From contig NZ_LMFR01000001.1 of the NCBI RefSeq assembly GCF_001426925.1, forward strand, positions 4,313-68,312: DNA of 64,000 nt, in the 5' to 3' direction. Shown piece after piece: positions 24,994 through 34,190 of the stretch (positions are counted from its first letter, which is position 1; each line of letters starts with the position of its first letter). Source of the DNA: Microbacterium sp. Root53. GTDB taxonomy: Bacteria > Actinomycetota > Actinomycetes > Actinomycetales > Microbacteriaceae. The position numbers and the translations under genes are program-made. Under the pieces are notes generated by a model. The model was not told where the DNA came from and did no database searches. It was given only the letters and a program-made list of their open reading frames with translations.

Positions 24994-26031
24994 ATGAGCC
25001 GGATGGCGGCGGCACAGAATCCGGGCGTCCGGCCTGGGCGGATGCAGATGCCCTGGTTCGCATTCGCGGGGCGTCGTCTCGTCCGACTCGTGCTGCTGCT
25101 GGGGGCGGTCGCGGTCGCCTCCTTCAGCCTGATGATGGCGTCACCCGTCGACCCGGTGCAGGCCTACATCGGGGCCGAGACGGCGAAGATCGGGCCCGAG
25201 CAGCGCGCGCAGATCGCCGAGGCATGGGGCTTCGATCGCCCGCCCGTCGAGCGGTTCTTCGCCTGGCTCGGCCACGTCGTGCAGGGCGAACTCGGCACGT
25301 CGATCGTGTTCAATCAGCCCGTCGCGCAGGTGATCGGCGACCGCTTCGCTGTGAGCCTTGTGCTGCTGGGGGCCGCGTGGCTGCTCTCGGGGGTCCTGGG
25401 CTTCGCGATGGGTGTCGCGGCGGGCCTCAACCGCGGGCGCTGGATCGACCGCGTGCTCACCTGGTGGTCGTACACGCTCGCCTCGGCGCCGACCTTCTGG
25501 GTCGGTCTGCTGCTGCTGTACGTGTTCGCCGTCTGGCTGCAGGTCGCGCCCGCGTGCTGCGCGGCGCCGGTCGGGGTGCTCGCGGGCGACGTCACCGTGC
25601 TGCAGCGCCTGCAGCACCTGATCCTGCCCGCCCTGACACTCAGCCTCGTAGGCGTCGCGCCGATCGTGATGCATACCCGGCAGGCCGTGATCGAACTGCT
25701 CGGCAGCGAGCACATCGCGTTCGCCCGCGCACAGGGTGAGCGCGGCTGGGGGCTGATCCGTCACCGGATTCTGCGGGGCGCGAGCGTGCCGGCGGTGATC
25801 CTGTCGTTCGCGTCGTTCGGCGAGCTGTTCGGCGGCGCCGTGCTCGCCGAGCAGGTGTTCGCGTATCCCGGTCTGGGACAGGCCACGACCACGGCCGCGC
25901 TGCGTCAGGACGTGCCGCTGCTCCTCGGGATCGCCCTGTTCACCACCGTGTTCGTCTTCGTCGGCAACCTGCTCGGAGACATCGCGCACCGCCTGATCGA
26001 CCCGCGCGTGAAGCTGGTGGAGCCGCGATGA
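24994..26031 (+). CDS. ABC transporter permease (DppB/NikB type)
   Basis: 345 residues with six predicted membrane spans (LVLLLGAVAVASFSLMM, VLLGAAWLLSGVLGFAMG, FWVGLLLLYVFAVWL and others). The EAA-type cytoplasmic loop is EHIAFARAQGERGWGLIRHRIL, followed by FAYPGLGQATTTA typical of DppB. ATG 24994 is the first sensible start after the receptor stop. It forms the membrane channel with the next permease, whose ATG overlaps its stop. The N-terminal PVDPVQAYIG is standard for the family. Confidence 0.9.
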   Translation: MSRMAAAQNPGVRPGRMQMPWFAFAGRRLVRLVLLLGAVAVASFSLMMASPVDPVQAYIGAETAKIGPEQRAQIAEAWGFDRPPVERFFAWLGHVVQGELGTSIVFNQPVAQVIGDRFAVSLVLLGAAWLLSGVLGFAMGVAAGLNRGRWIDRVLTWWSYTLASAPTFWVGLLLLYVFAVWLQVAPACCAAPVGVLAGDVTVLQRLQHLILPALTLSLVGVAPIVMHTRQAVIELLGSEHIAFARAQGERGWGLIRHRILRGASVPAVILSFASFGELFGGAVLAEQVFAYPGLGQATTTAALRQDVPLLLGIALFTTVFVFVGNLLGDIAHRLIDPRVKLVEPR

Positions 26032-26897
26032 CCATGACCGACACCCAGGCCGTCGCCGTCGCGCCTTCCGGACGTGGGCTGAGGGATCGCCGCTTCCGCG
26101 TGCTGCTTCACCTCTGCGTGGGCGTCATCGTCGTCGCGGCCGTGATCATCGCCAGCGGCTTCGCGCAGCAGGCCGCCGACACCACGCACCTCGACGCGGT
26201 CAACCAGGCGCCGTCGTGGGAGCACTGGTTCGGCACCGACCGGCTCGGCCGCGACATGCTCGCGCGCACGCTCGTCGGCCTGCGGCTGAGTCTCGTCGTC
26301 GGCACGACGGCCGCGCTGATGTCGAGCATCATCGCGTTGACCCTCGCGGCTGCCGCGGTCTCTCTCGGCCGGTCGGTCGCGACCGCGGTCGACTGGCTCG
26401 TCGACTTCGTCCTGGCTCTGCCGCACCTCGTGCTGCTGATCCTCATCGCGTTCGCGATGGGCGGCGGCACCCACGCCGTCATCCTCGCCGTCGGTCTCAG
26501 CCACTGGCCGACGCTCACCCGCGTGCTGCGCACGCAGGCCAAGCAGGTGATCGCGTCGGATTTCGTCTCGGTCTCGCGCGGGCTCGGCACGCCGCGGCTG
26601 ACGGTGATCCGGCGCCACCTGGCGCCCCACCTGCTGCCCCACTTCCTGGTGGGCACCGTGCTCGTCTTCCCCCACGCCATCCTGCACGAGGCCGCGCTGT
26701 CGTTCCTCGGATTCGGGATCGACGCCACGCAGCCCGCCATCGGCAACATCCTCGCCGAGTCGATGACGCTGCTGTCGGCGGGCATGTGGTGGCTGGCCGT
26801 GCTGCCCGGCGTGTGCCTGCTGGCCATCGTCAAGCTGATCGACTCCACCGGCGAGAACCTCCGTTCCGTCACCGATCCGAGGAGCTACCACCTATGA
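26028..26897 (+). CDS. ABC transporter permease (DppC/NikC type)
   Basis: 289 residues. HWFGTDRLGRDMLARTLVG near residue 65 is the family signature. Five to six membrane spans follow, with the loop SDFVSVSRGLGTPRLTVIRRH coupling to the ATPases and LHEAALSFLGFGID near the end. It partners with the preceding permease (ATGA overlap) and overlaps the ATPase start. No anomalies. Confidence 0.92.
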   Translation: MTMTDTQAVAVAPSGRGLRDRRFRVLLHLCVGVIVVAAVIIASGFAQQAADTTHLDAVNQAPSWEHWFGTDRLGRDMLARTLVGLRLSLVVGTTAALMSSIIALTLAAAAVSLGRSVATAVDWLVDFVLALPHLVLLILIAFAMGGGTHAVILAVGLSHWPTLTRVLRTQAKQVIASDFVSVSRGLGTPRLTVIRRHLAPHLLPHFLVGTVLVFPHAILHEAALSFLGFGIDATQPAIGNILAESMTLLSAGMWWLAVLPGVCLLAIVKLIDSTGENLRSVTDPRSYHL

Positions 26898-27745
26898 GCG
26901 CTTCCCTCACCGACACCGCCGTCCTCGACGTCGAGCACCTGCAGATCTCGTTCAGTCAGTACGGCAGGGGCCTGCGGCGGCGCACCGTCACGCCCGTCGT
27001 CGACATGTCACTCGACGTCGGGGCGGGGGAGGTCGTCGCCGTGATCGGCGCGAGCGGGGCCGGCAAGAGCCTCGTCGGCCTCGCCGTGATGGGCCTGCTG
27101 CCGCTCAACGCACACGAGTCGGGATCCGTGCGATTCCGGGGGCGGGCGGTCGACGCGGGGGAGCGCCGTGCGCTCGCCGGCCGGCGGATGGCGCTGCTGC
27201 CGCAGTCGCCCGCGCACCTGGACCCGCTCATGCGCGTGGGCGCCCAGGTGGCGCGCGCCGCCCGTCTGGCGGGCCTGCCCGATCCGGATTCCGCCGCCCG
27301 GGCCGCCCTCGAGCGCCGGGGCCTGGCCGCGCGCGTCGACCGGCTCTTCCCGCACGAGCTCTCGGGCGGAATGGCCCGCCGCGTGCTGTTCGCGATGGCG
27401 ACGCTGGGTGAGCCCGAGCTGATCTTCGCCGATGAGCCCACGCCGGGACTCGACCCGGCGAGCGCCGCCGAGGTGATCGACGACATCCGCTCGCTCGCTG
27501 ACGCGGGATCCGCCGTGGTGCTCGTCAGCCACGACATCTCGATCGCCCTGCCGGTCGCGGACCGCGTCGTGGTCGTGCGCCGCGGGCGCACCATCGAGTC
27601 GGCGTCGCCCGAGCAGTTCTCCGGCGACGGATCGCGGCTGGCGCACCCGTACTCGCGCGAACTGTGGCGCGCTCTGCCGCAGCAGGACTTCGCGCTTCCC
27701 GGGCGTCGCTCCCTCGCGGGTGTCAGCCTCGGGCGCGCCGCATGA
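26894..27745 (+). CDS. ABC transporter ATP-binding protein (DppD/NikD type)
   Basis: 283 residues. Walker A is GASGAGKS, Q-loop LLPQSPAHLDP, signature LSGGM (HELSGGMARRVLFAMA), Walker B LIFADEPTPGLD and H-loop SHDI. The C-terminal Dpp-type extension is short. It starts inside the permease stop (ATGA) and ends in the start of the second ATPase, so receptor, two permeases and two ATPases form a full five-gene importer. Confidence 0.92.
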   Translation: MSASLTDTAVLDVEHLQISFSQYGRGLRRRTVTPVVDMSLDVGAGEVVAVIGASGAGKSLVGLAVMGLLPLNAHESGSVRFRGRAVDAGERRALAGRRMALLPQSPAHLDPLMRVGAQVARAARLAGLPDPDSAARAALERRGLAARVDRLFPHELSGGMARRVLFAMATLGEPELIFADEPTPGLDPASAAEVIDDIRSLADAGSAVVLVSHDISIALPVADRVVVVRRGRTIESASPEQFSGDGSRLAHPYSRELWRALPQQDFALPGRRSLAGVSLGRAA

Positions 27746-28356
27746 CGGCACCGGCCGACGAGCCGCTGCGCGGCACCGACCTGTGGTTCGGCTACGACGG
27801 CGAGCAGGTGCTGCGCGGCGCGAGCATCGCGATCGAACCGGGTGAGGTCGTCGCGCTGTGGGGGCCGAGCGGCTGCGGCAAGAGCACGCTCGGCAAGGTG
27901 CTCGCCGGCTGGCACAAGCCCGACCGCGGCGAGGTCAGCGGGCCACCCGCCACCGGACGCGCGCGCCCGACGCAGCTCGTGCTGCAGCACTCGGGGCGCG
28001 CGATGAACCCGCGATGGAAGATCCGCGAGGTGCTCGCCGAGGGCGGGTCCGACCTCGACGAGGTGCTGCGCACCCGGCTGGTGCGATCCGAATGGCTCGA
28101 CGCGTTCTCGCACGAGTTGAGCGGCGGCCAGCTGCAGCGCGTGAACCTGGCGCGCGCGCTGCTGGCGAAGCCTCGCCACGTGATCGCAGACGAGATCACC
28201 GCGAGCCTCGATCCGATCACGCAGGCGCAGATCTGGCAGATCCTGCTCGACGGCGTGCGCCGCGACGGAATCGGCGTGCTGGCGATCTCGCACGACCGGG
28301 CCCTGCTGGACCGCGTAGCCGACCGGATCGTGGCGATGGACGACATCAACGCCTGA
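27742..28356 (+). CDS. ABC transporter ATP-binding protein (DppF/NikE type), short
   Basis: 204 residues: Walker A GPSGCGKST, Q-loop VLQHSGRAMNP, signature LSGGQLQRVNLARAL, Walker B HVIADEITASLD, and SHD. All nucleotide-binding elements are present, but the protein is shorter than usual DppF proteins: the C-terminal oligopeptide-transporter extension is missing, as in NikE-like proteins. It ends the importer operon, tail to tail with the Fur-family gene. The gap of 124 bases shows no strong hairpin. Confidence 0.88.
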   Translation: MTAPADEPLRGTDLWFGYDGEQVLRGASIAIEPGEVVALWGPSGCGKSTLGKVLAGWHKPDRGEVSGPPATGRARPTQLVLQHSGRAMNPRWKIREVLAEGGSDLDEVLRTRLVRSEWLDAFSHELSGGQLQRVNLARALLAKPRHVIADEITASLDPITQAQIWQILLDGVRRDGIGVLAISHDRALLDRVADRIVAMDDINA

Positions 28357-28480
28357 CCCCGAGGTCGCCGGCGCCCGCCGTGCGTTCGGCGGCGCGCGAT
28401 CCGCAGCGAGTGTGACCTCTGAACCGCATGCTGTGACTCCAGGTTCGCAGTCCGCCGCCGGCTCTGCGTCCGGCACGGCG

Positions 28481-28981
28481 TCATCTCGACGCGGCACACG
28501 CCGCGCAGATGCCCACCAGCACGGAGGCGCGCAGATTCACCCGGAACGCGGTCTCGTCGGCCACATGATCGCGGGCCTCACGAAACGCCTCGCGGGGGAG
28601 CGCCTCGACGCGGCCGCACTGCTGGCATCGCGCGTGGAGGTGGTCGTGTCGGGCAGCGACGACGGCCAGGTGATAGCCCGTGCCCTCGTCCATGCGCGAT
28701 GCGGAGACGAGGCCCAGCGCAGCGAGCTTGTCGAGCGTGCGGAACACCGTCGCCCGGTGGACGTCGGGGAGCGCACCTCCGACCTGCTCCGCAGTGAGGT
28801 GTGCGTGTTCGGCCGCGAGCACGCGCAGCACGGCGACGCGGGGCGACGTGATCCTCTCGCCCATGCCTCGCAGCGCCTCGAGGGCCGCCGCCAGCGCGCC
28901 GTCTGCGTTCTGGCTGTGCAGTTCGGAATGGCCCACGACATCGACGGATGAGGCCTCCGCGCCGGGATAGTCCCGTGTCAT
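28481..28981 (-). CDS. Fur-family metalloregulator
   Basis: 166 residues: winged helix with RITSPRVAVLRVLAAEHAHLTAEQVGGAL and HRATVFRTLDKLAALGLV, then the metal site AARHDHLHARC and two C-x2-C pairs (CQQC, CAAC) for structural zinc. The N-terminal 25 residues are extra; a shorter start is possible. Zur, Nur or Fur cannot be told apart by eye. It faces the peptide/nickel-type importer, so a nickel or zinc sensor controlling that importer is a fair guess, though no metal box was identified before the importer. Confidence 0.88.
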   Translation of the reverse strand: MTRDYPGAEASSVDVVGHSELHSQNADGALAAALEALRGMGERITSPRVAVLRVLAAEHAHLTAEQVGGALPDVHRATVFRTLDKLAALGLVSASRMDEGTGYHLAVVAARHDHLHARCQQCGRVEALPREAFREARDHVADETAFRVNLRASVLVGICAACAASR

Positions 28982-29152
28982 GGCACCAGCCGCTCCGGGG
29001 AATCTTCGCGGGCAGGGTCCATGCGGCGCACGGGCCCGTGATCGACAGGCGGGAGCCGAGGAGGGAGGAACCGATCGCGCATCACACCACCCAGCCTTTC
29101 AGAACCTCCGACGTCTGGGACCGGCGGCGACCGGTCGCCGTATGCTTGCAAA

Positions 29153-29163
29153 TGGTATAACGT
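29153..29163. promoter_or_regulatory. Weak FadR-type half-site before the first cupin gene
   Basis: TGGTATAACGT keeps one TGGT arm and AC of the other (two mismatches), 90 bases before the cupin ATG and next to TTGCAAATGG. The rest of the 28982-29252 gap holds no gene that I can support; it should contain the Fur and cupin promoters. Confidence 0.3.
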
Positions 29164-29252
29164 TCAGATTGAGCGACGTTGCTCCGACAGCTTCGACTGC
29201 AGAGACGCAGCGCCACTCCATCGACGTCCCCGTGCCGCTTGGAGGCTGAATC

Positions 29253-30500
29253 ATGTCCGACGACGAGAAGAAGATCGCCTGGCAGGAGCCGGCGGGTCAG
29301 CAGACGCGCGCCGGCTTCGGTGATTTCACCAAGAAGCCCACGCCCTACGACCTCTTCATGGAGTCCGAGGGCATCCCCGTCTTCCGTGGCCTGGGCGTGC
29401 GCACCGTCGCGGACCTGCCTCGCGAGGACTGGGCTCGCAAGGGCGGTCGCGGGAGCTACATCCAGACCTACGGAACCGAGACCAAGTGGGGTCACTTCGT
29501 GGTCGAGGTGCCGGCCGGCGGCGCGCTCAACCCCGAGAAGCACATGTTCGAGGAGATCTACCTCGTCGTGGAGGGGCGCGGCACCGCCGAGGTGTGGCAG
29601 GAGGGTGATGTCAACAAGCACACCTTCGAGTGGCAGAAGGGGTCGATGTTCTCGATCCCGATCAACGCGTGGTTCCGCATCGTCAACGCCACCTCGAAGC
29701 CGGCTCTCCTGATGGGCGGCAACACCGCGCCGAACGTGCTGAACCAGCTGAACAACGTCGAGGCCGTCTACAACAACCCGTTCGTGTTCCGCGACCGTTT
29801 CAGCGGCGCAGACGACTTCTACGCCTACAACGAGGAGATCGAGGCCGACCCGGTGCGAGGTCTCGCCATGCGCCGCACCAACTTCATCCCCGACGCGGTC
29901 AACTGCGATCTGCCGCTCGACAACCGCCGCTCGCCCGGCTACCGCCGCGTCGAGCCGTACATGACCAGGAACCAGTTCTACTTCTGGATCGGTCAGCACG
30001 AGAACGGCCGCTACTCGAAGGCGCATGCGCACACCTCGGCCGCCATCCTGATCTGCCTCAAGGGCAAGGGATACACCTACACGTGGCCCGAGCACCTCGG
30101 CCCCACCCCGTGGCTCGACGGCAACGGCGACCAGGTGCAGCGCCTCGACTACGAGCCCTTCGGCTTCATCACCGCGGCACCGGGCGGGCAGCGCTGGTAC
30201 CACCAGCACTTCTCGGTCTCCAAGGACCCGTTCCGCCTCACAGCGTGGTTCGGCCCGCACAACCCGGGTCGCGACCCCGGCGCGCCGGGATCGAAGCACA
30301 CGGACTACACCGCCCGCGAGCTGCACGAGGGTGGCACCGCGATCGCCTACTGGCAGGAGGATCCGCACATCCGCGCCGAGTACGAGGCGCAGCTGGCGGA
30401 GAACGGCGTCGAGTCGCGCATGAAGGACGAGTGGTTCGAGCAACCCGCCGATGTCGAGTGGGACGTGCGGAGCCGGCGGATGGCCGATGGGATTCAGTGA
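29253..30500 (+). CDS. Bicupin protein 1 (putative metal-dependent oxygenase or isomerase)
   Basis: 415 residues with two cupin domains. The first (about 85-150) has KHMFEEIYLVVEGRGTAEVW and GSMFSIPINAWFRIVN. The second (about 245-330) has YSKAHAHTSAAILICLKGKGYTYTW and GQRWYHQHFS, with metal-type His residues (HAHT, HQH). The first domain lacks the His pair, so one metal per chain is likely. The layout recalls gentisate-dioxygenase-like bicupins. ATG 29253 follows GGAGG. It overlaps the EutA-like gene by 14 bases. It is one of three full bicupins plus one remnant in the window. Confidence 0.85.
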   Translation: MSDDEKKIAWQEPAGQQTRAGFGDFTKKPTPYDLFMESEGIPVFRGLGVRTVADLPREDWARKGGRGSYIQTYGTETKWGHFVVEVPAGGALNPEKHMFEEIYLVVEGRGTAEVWQEGDVNKHTFEWQKGSMFSIPINAWFRIVNATSKPALLMGGNTAPNVLNQLNNVEAVYNNPFVFRDRFSGADDFYAYNEEIEADPVRGLAMRRTNFIPDAVNCDLPLDNRRSPGYRRVEPYMTRNQFYFWIGQHENGRYSKAHAHTSAAILICLKGKGYTYTWPEHLGPTPWLDGNGDQVQRLDYEPFGFITAAPGGQRWYHQHFSVSKDPFRLTAWFGPHNPGRDPGAPGSKHTDYTARELHEGGTAIAYWQEDPHIRAEYEAQLAENGVESRMKDEWFEQPADVEWDVRSRRMADGIQ

Positions 30501-32025
30501 CCCCTCGGCGCTGACGCCCCTCGACCACGAGGGGGGCAGGTTCTTCTCCGGATCCGGTTCGATGGTCGAGGAGGAGGACGAGATCCGTCTCGTCAGCGTG
30601 GGCGTGGACATCGGATCCTCCACGACGCACATGGTGCTCTCGCGGATCGTGCTCGAGCGCCGCGACAACCGCTACATCGTCACGCGACGCGAGGTGACGC
30701 ACGAGTCGGAGGTGCTTCTGACGCCGTACAGCGATCCGGAGACACTGGATCGCGACGCGCTCGCGGCCTTCTTCGAGCGCCAGTACGCTGCGGCGGGCGT
30801 CACCCCCGACGAGATCGACACCGGCGCGCTGATCATGACCGGCGTGGCCGTGCGCCGCACCAACTCGCGGATCATCGCCGACGTCTTCAGCGAACTCGCC
30901 GGTCGCTTCGTGTCGGTGAGCGCCGGCGACGCCCTCGAGACGCAGCTGTCGGCCTACGGATCGGGCGCGGTGGATCGCTCGAGGGATCAGGGTCGGACGA
31001 TGAACGTCGACATCGGCGGCGGCACGTCGAAGATCGCCCTCTGCGAGTCCGGCGAGGTGATCGCGCTGACTGCCATCGACGTCGGCGCGCGCATCGTGGC
31101 CTTCGACGCCGAAGGGCGCGTCGTGCGCGTCGAGGAGGCCGCACGTCGGCTGGCGGACGAGGTCGGCCTCGGGCTCGCGCTCGGCGAGGTCCCCGAGGCG
31201 GGCGGGCTCAGTCGTCTCGTCGAGCGCATGGCCGACCACGTGTTCGCAGCCATGCAGCCCGGCGTCACCGCTCCCGAGACCGCCGCCCTGCTGCGCCTCG
31301 ATCCGCTGCCGGCCGGCGCCCTGCCCGACACGTTCTCGTTCTCGGGTGGCGTCGCCGAGTACGTATACGGCCGTGACAGTGTGGATCACGGTGACCTCGG
31401 CCCGCGCCTGGCGGCCGCGATCCGTGCGCGCGTCGACGGCTGGGACCCGCGGCTGGAGGCGGCGGAGCAGGGGATCCGCGCGACTGTGGTCGGCGCCTCG
31501 CAGTACACCGTGCAGGTGAGCGGCACCACGATCTTCGTGGAGCCGACATCGCTGCTGCCCGTGCGCAACGTGCCGGTGCTCATGCCGCACCTGCCGCTCG
31601 ACGCCGAGGAGCTCGACGCCCTCGCCATCGCCGGAGCCGTGCGGGCCGGCCTGACGCACTTCGCCGAAATGCCCCAGGATCAGCCCATCGCGCTGTGCTA
31701 CCGCTGGCGAGGACTGGCCACCTTCGGCCGCCTCGATGCGTTCTGTCGCGGCGTGGTCGCGGGCATGGCGGACCATCTCGCGGCCGGTCAGCCGCTGGTG
31801 CTCGTCGGCGACGGCGACGTGGGCGGTCTGGTCGGCATCCACATCAACGAGGAGCTCGACGCTCCGCGCCCTGTGATCTCGATCGACGGTCTCGACCTTC
31901 AGGCGTTCGACTTCATCGATGTCGGCGAGCTGCTGCCCGCCACGGGCGCTGTGCCGGTGGTGATCAAGTCACTGGTGTTCCCGACGTCGGCGGCGCTCGG
32001 CCGAGAGGCCATGGCGACCGTCTGA
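30487..32025 (+). CDS. EutA-like ASKHA ATPase 1 (reactivating-factor family)
   Basis: 512 residues. ATP-site motifs of the actin/Hsp70 fold are visible: VGVDIGSSTTHMVLSR (phosphate 1, residue about 40), MNVDIGGGTSKIAL (phosphate 2, about 180) and FSFSGGVAEYVYG (adenosine, about 295). The overall text matches EutA, which exchanges damaged cobalamin on ethanolamine ammonia-lyase using ATP. No EutB/EutC and no other B12 enzyme is in the window. The start overlaps the upstream cupin gene, so the two are co-translated. An ATG at 30451 is an alternative start. Expected role: ATP-driven activation of a partner, perhaps the cupin. Confidence 0.82.
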   Translation: MGFSDPSALTPLDHEGGRFFSGSGSMVEEEDEIRLVSVGVDIGSSTTHMVLSRIVLERRDNRYIVTRREVTHESEVLLTPYSDPETLDRDALAAFFERQYAAAGVTPDEIDTGALIMTGVAVRRTNSRIIADVFSELAGRFVSVSAGDALETQLSAYGSGAVDRSRDQGRTMNVDIGGGTSKIALCESGEVIALTAIDVGARIVAFDAEGRVVRVEEAARRLADEVGLGLALGEVPEAGGLSRLVERMADHVFAAMQPGVTAPETAALLRLDPLPAGALPDTFSFSGGVAEYVYGRDSVDHGDLGPRLAAAIRARVDGWDPRLEAAEQGIRATVVGASQYTVQVSGTTIFVEPTSLLPVRNVPVLMPHLPLDAEELDALAIAGAVRAGLTHFAEMPQDQPIALCYRWRGLATFGRLDAFCRGVVAGMADHLAAGQPLVLVGDGDVGGLVGIHINEELDAPRPVISIDGLDLQAFDFIDVGELLPATGAVPVVIKSLVFPTSAALGREAMATV

Positions 32026-32027
32026 CT

Positions 32028-32055
32028 CGATCATCCGACACCTGTCGGATGATCG
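32028..32055 (+). terminator. Hairpin between the EutA-like and solute-binding genes
   Basis: CGATCATCCGACA pairs with TGTCGGATGATCG around CC, 3 bases after the stop. It may attenuate rather than end transcription, as the next gene follows in 40 bases. Confidence 0.65.
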
Positions 32056-32095
32056 TCCCTCTCACACTGCAATCACACTCATCAAGGGAGATGAC

Positions 32096-33193
32096 ATGCG
32101 AAAGCCCATCCTGGGTCTGGTCGGCGCGGCAGCGCTCGCCCTCGTCCTCACCGGTTGCGGAGGTGCCGGCGTCGCCGCCGACGCGGCCGCGGGCGGTTCA
32201 GAGAAGACGGCGGCAACGGCCATCTACGACGAGATCAACGCTCTCGAAGGTCAGGAGCGTCACGACCGTCTCGTGGAACTGGCTGAGGAGGAAGGCCGGC
32301 TCAACCTCTACACGTCGAACACCGACATGGACTCGATCGTCGAGGCGTTCGAGGCGGAGTACGACATCGACGTGCAGCCGACGCGAGGCAACTCGGAGAC
32401 GGTGCTGCAGAAGCTGGTCGCCGAAGGTAGGTCGGGGCAGACCAGCGTCGACCTCGTCGAGACGAATTCGGGTGAGCTGAACATCCTGCACCAGCAGGGC
32501 TTCTTCTACGAGTACGAGAGCGAGTACCGCGATGCGGTACGCGAGGAGGGTCAGATGGACGGCTGGACCGCCGACCGCTTCAACGCCTTCGTCGTCGGCT
32601 GGAACACCGACTCGGTCGACCCGGCCGAGCTCCCCGCGGAGATCAAGGACTTCGCCGACCCGAAGTGGAAAGGTCTCATCACCCTCGAGATCGGCGACGT
32701 CGACTGGTACGCCGCCGTCACCCAGTACTACCTCGACCAGGGGATGAGCCAGGAGGAGGTCGACGCGATGTGGGAGGGCATCGCGGCCAACGCCTCCGTC
32801 GAGAAGGGCCACAGCGCGATGGGCGACCTGCTTGCCGCCGGCAAGCTGAAGATCACGCTCTCGATTTACCAGCACACCATCGACGGCGCGGCCGCCGAGG
32901 ACGGCGCCCCCGTCGCGTGGCAGGATGGCGACAAGCATGTCACCCCGGTCGTCATCCGCCCGAACGGCGCCGGCCTGATGGCCGGTGCGCAGCACCCCGC
33001 GGCCGCGATGCTGTTCATGGACTTCCTGCTGACCAAGGGCCAGGAGGCGATCGTGTCGGACTACCGCGTCGGCTCGGTCGAGTCGGCCGAGGACTCGCTC
33101 GCGGGCATCGAGACGATCTCGGTTCCGGAGGATGAGATGCTGGACAACCTCGAGTACTGGGACGAGAAGTACCGCGCGCTGGTGGGGGGCTGA
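32096..33193 (+). CDS. Extracellular solute-binding lipoprotein (Fe3+/AfuA-like), group A
   Basis: 365 residues; lipobox LVLTGC (Cys21). Very like the proteins encoded at 19958 and 38554: IYDEINALEGQERHDRLVEL, LYTSNTDMDSIVEAFE, RGNSETVLQKLVAE, MDGWTADRFNAFVVGWNTD, EKGHSAMGDLLAAGKLKITL and HPAAAMLFMDFLL. An AGGGAG site precedes ATG 32096. It follows the cupin-EutA pair and precedes a terminator, so it is the third gene of that unit and probably recognises the compound that unit degrades. No own permease. Confidence 0.9.
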   Translation: MRKPILGLVGAAALALVLTGCGGAGVAADAAAGGSEKTAATAIYDEINALEGQERHDRLVELAEEEGRLNLYTSNTDMDSIVEAFEAEYDIDVQPTRGNSETVLQKLVAEGRSGQTSVDLVETNSGELNILHQQGFFYEYESEYRDAVREEGQMDGWTADRFNAFVVGWNTDSVDPAELPAEIKDFADPKWKGLITLEIGDVDWYAAVTQYYLDQGMSQEEVDAMWEGIAANASVEKGHSAMGDLLAAGKLKITLSIYQHTIDGAAAEDGAPVAWQDGDKHVTPVVIRPNGAGLMAGAQHPAAAMLFMDFLLTKGQEAIVSDYRVGSVESAEDSLAGIETISVPEDEMLDNLEYWDEKYRALVGG

Positions 33194-33226
33194 CCCGCGC
33201 TCAGCGTTCGCGGCCACGAACGGGCA

Positions 33227-33257
33227 AGACGCCGGCCGCGTGCGTCGGCCGGCGTCT
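33227..33257 (+). terminator. Hairpin terminator
   Basis: AGACGCCGGCCG pairs perfectly with CGGCCGGCGTCT around a 7-base loop, between a solute-binding gene and the MoxR gene. Confidence 0.75.
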
Positions 33258-33304
33258 CGCGGCATCCGGCTCGTCGATGAGGTCTCCGTCTGGAAGGTGC
33301 AGTT

Positions 33305-34174
33305 ATGACACGGACGTCATGGTTCCGCTCTGCGGAGCACGTGGTCGACGCGCTGGGCGCGGCCGGCTATCTCGCCGACGAGGTGGCGGCCACCACGGTC
33401 TTCCTCGCCGATGCGCTCGGCAAGCCGGTGCTCGTCGAGGGCCCGGCGGGCGTCGGCAAGACCGAGCTCGCCAAGGCGATCGCTCGCGCCGCCGGCGCCG
33501 AGCTGATCCGCCTGCAGTGCTACGAGGGGCTCGATGAGGCCCGCGCCCTGTACGAGTGGAACTACAAGAAGCAGCTGCTGCGCATCCAGGCCGCGGGGGA
33601 GCAGTCCTGGGACGCGACGCAGGACGACATCTTCAGCGAGAGCTTCCTGCTCGAGCGTCCGCTGCTCTCGGCCATCCGACGTGAGGGCCCGACCGTGCTG
33701 CTGATCGACGAGGTCGACAAGACCGACGTCGAGGTCGAGGGCCTGCTGCTCGAGGTGCTCGGCGACTTCCAGGTCACGGTGCCCGAGCTCGGCACCATCA
33801 CGGCGGTGCAGCGACCGCTCGTGGTGCTCACATCCAACGCGGCGCGCGAGCTGTCGGAGGCGCTCAAGCGCCGCTGTCTCTACCTGCACCTCGGCTACCC
33901 GGGCCCGCAGCGCGAGCGGGAGATCCTGCTGAGCCACGTTCCCGAGATCGGCGAGCGGCTGGCCGAGCAGGTGGTCGATGCGGTCGCGCGCCTGCGGCAG
34001 CTCGAGCTGCGCAAGGCTCCATCGATCGCCGAGTCGGTCGACTGGGCGCGCACGCTGATCGCCCTCGAGCTCGACACGCTCGACGAGGACGCCATCATGC
34101 AGACGCTCGGCGCGGTGCTCAAGCACGTGTCGGATCAGGATCGTGCGCGCCGCGAACTCGTGACGTCGCGCTGA
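33305..34174 (+). CDS. MoxR-type AAA+ ATPase (CoxD-like)
   Basis: 289 residues: Walker A EGPAGVGKTE, Walker B VLLIDEVDKTD, sensor TSNAARELSEALKRRC, and QCYEGLDEARALYEWNYKKQLL, the segment typical of the CoxD branch. MoxR ATPases work with VWA proteins to mature or activate metalloenzymes; CoxD acts in building the active site of CO dehydrogenase. The VWA partner is the next gene, 16 bases on. No coxLMS or other molybdenum hydroxylase gene is in the window, so the client is unknown. Confidence 0.9.
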   Translation: MTRTSWFRSAEHVVDALGAAGYLADEVAATTVFLADALGKPVLVEGPAGVGKTELAKAIARAAGAELIRLQCYEGLDEARALYEWNYKKQLLRIQAAGEQSWDATQDDIFSESFLLERPLLSAIRREGPTVLLIDEVDKTDVEVEGLLLEVLGDFQVTVPELGTITAVQRPLVVLTSNAARELSEALKRRCLYLHLGYPGPQREREILLSHVPEIGERLAEQVVDAVARLRQLELRKAPSIAESVDWARTLIALELDTLDEDAIMQTLGAVLKHVSDQDRARRELVTSR

Positions 34175-34190
34175 TGAAGCGATCGCGCTG

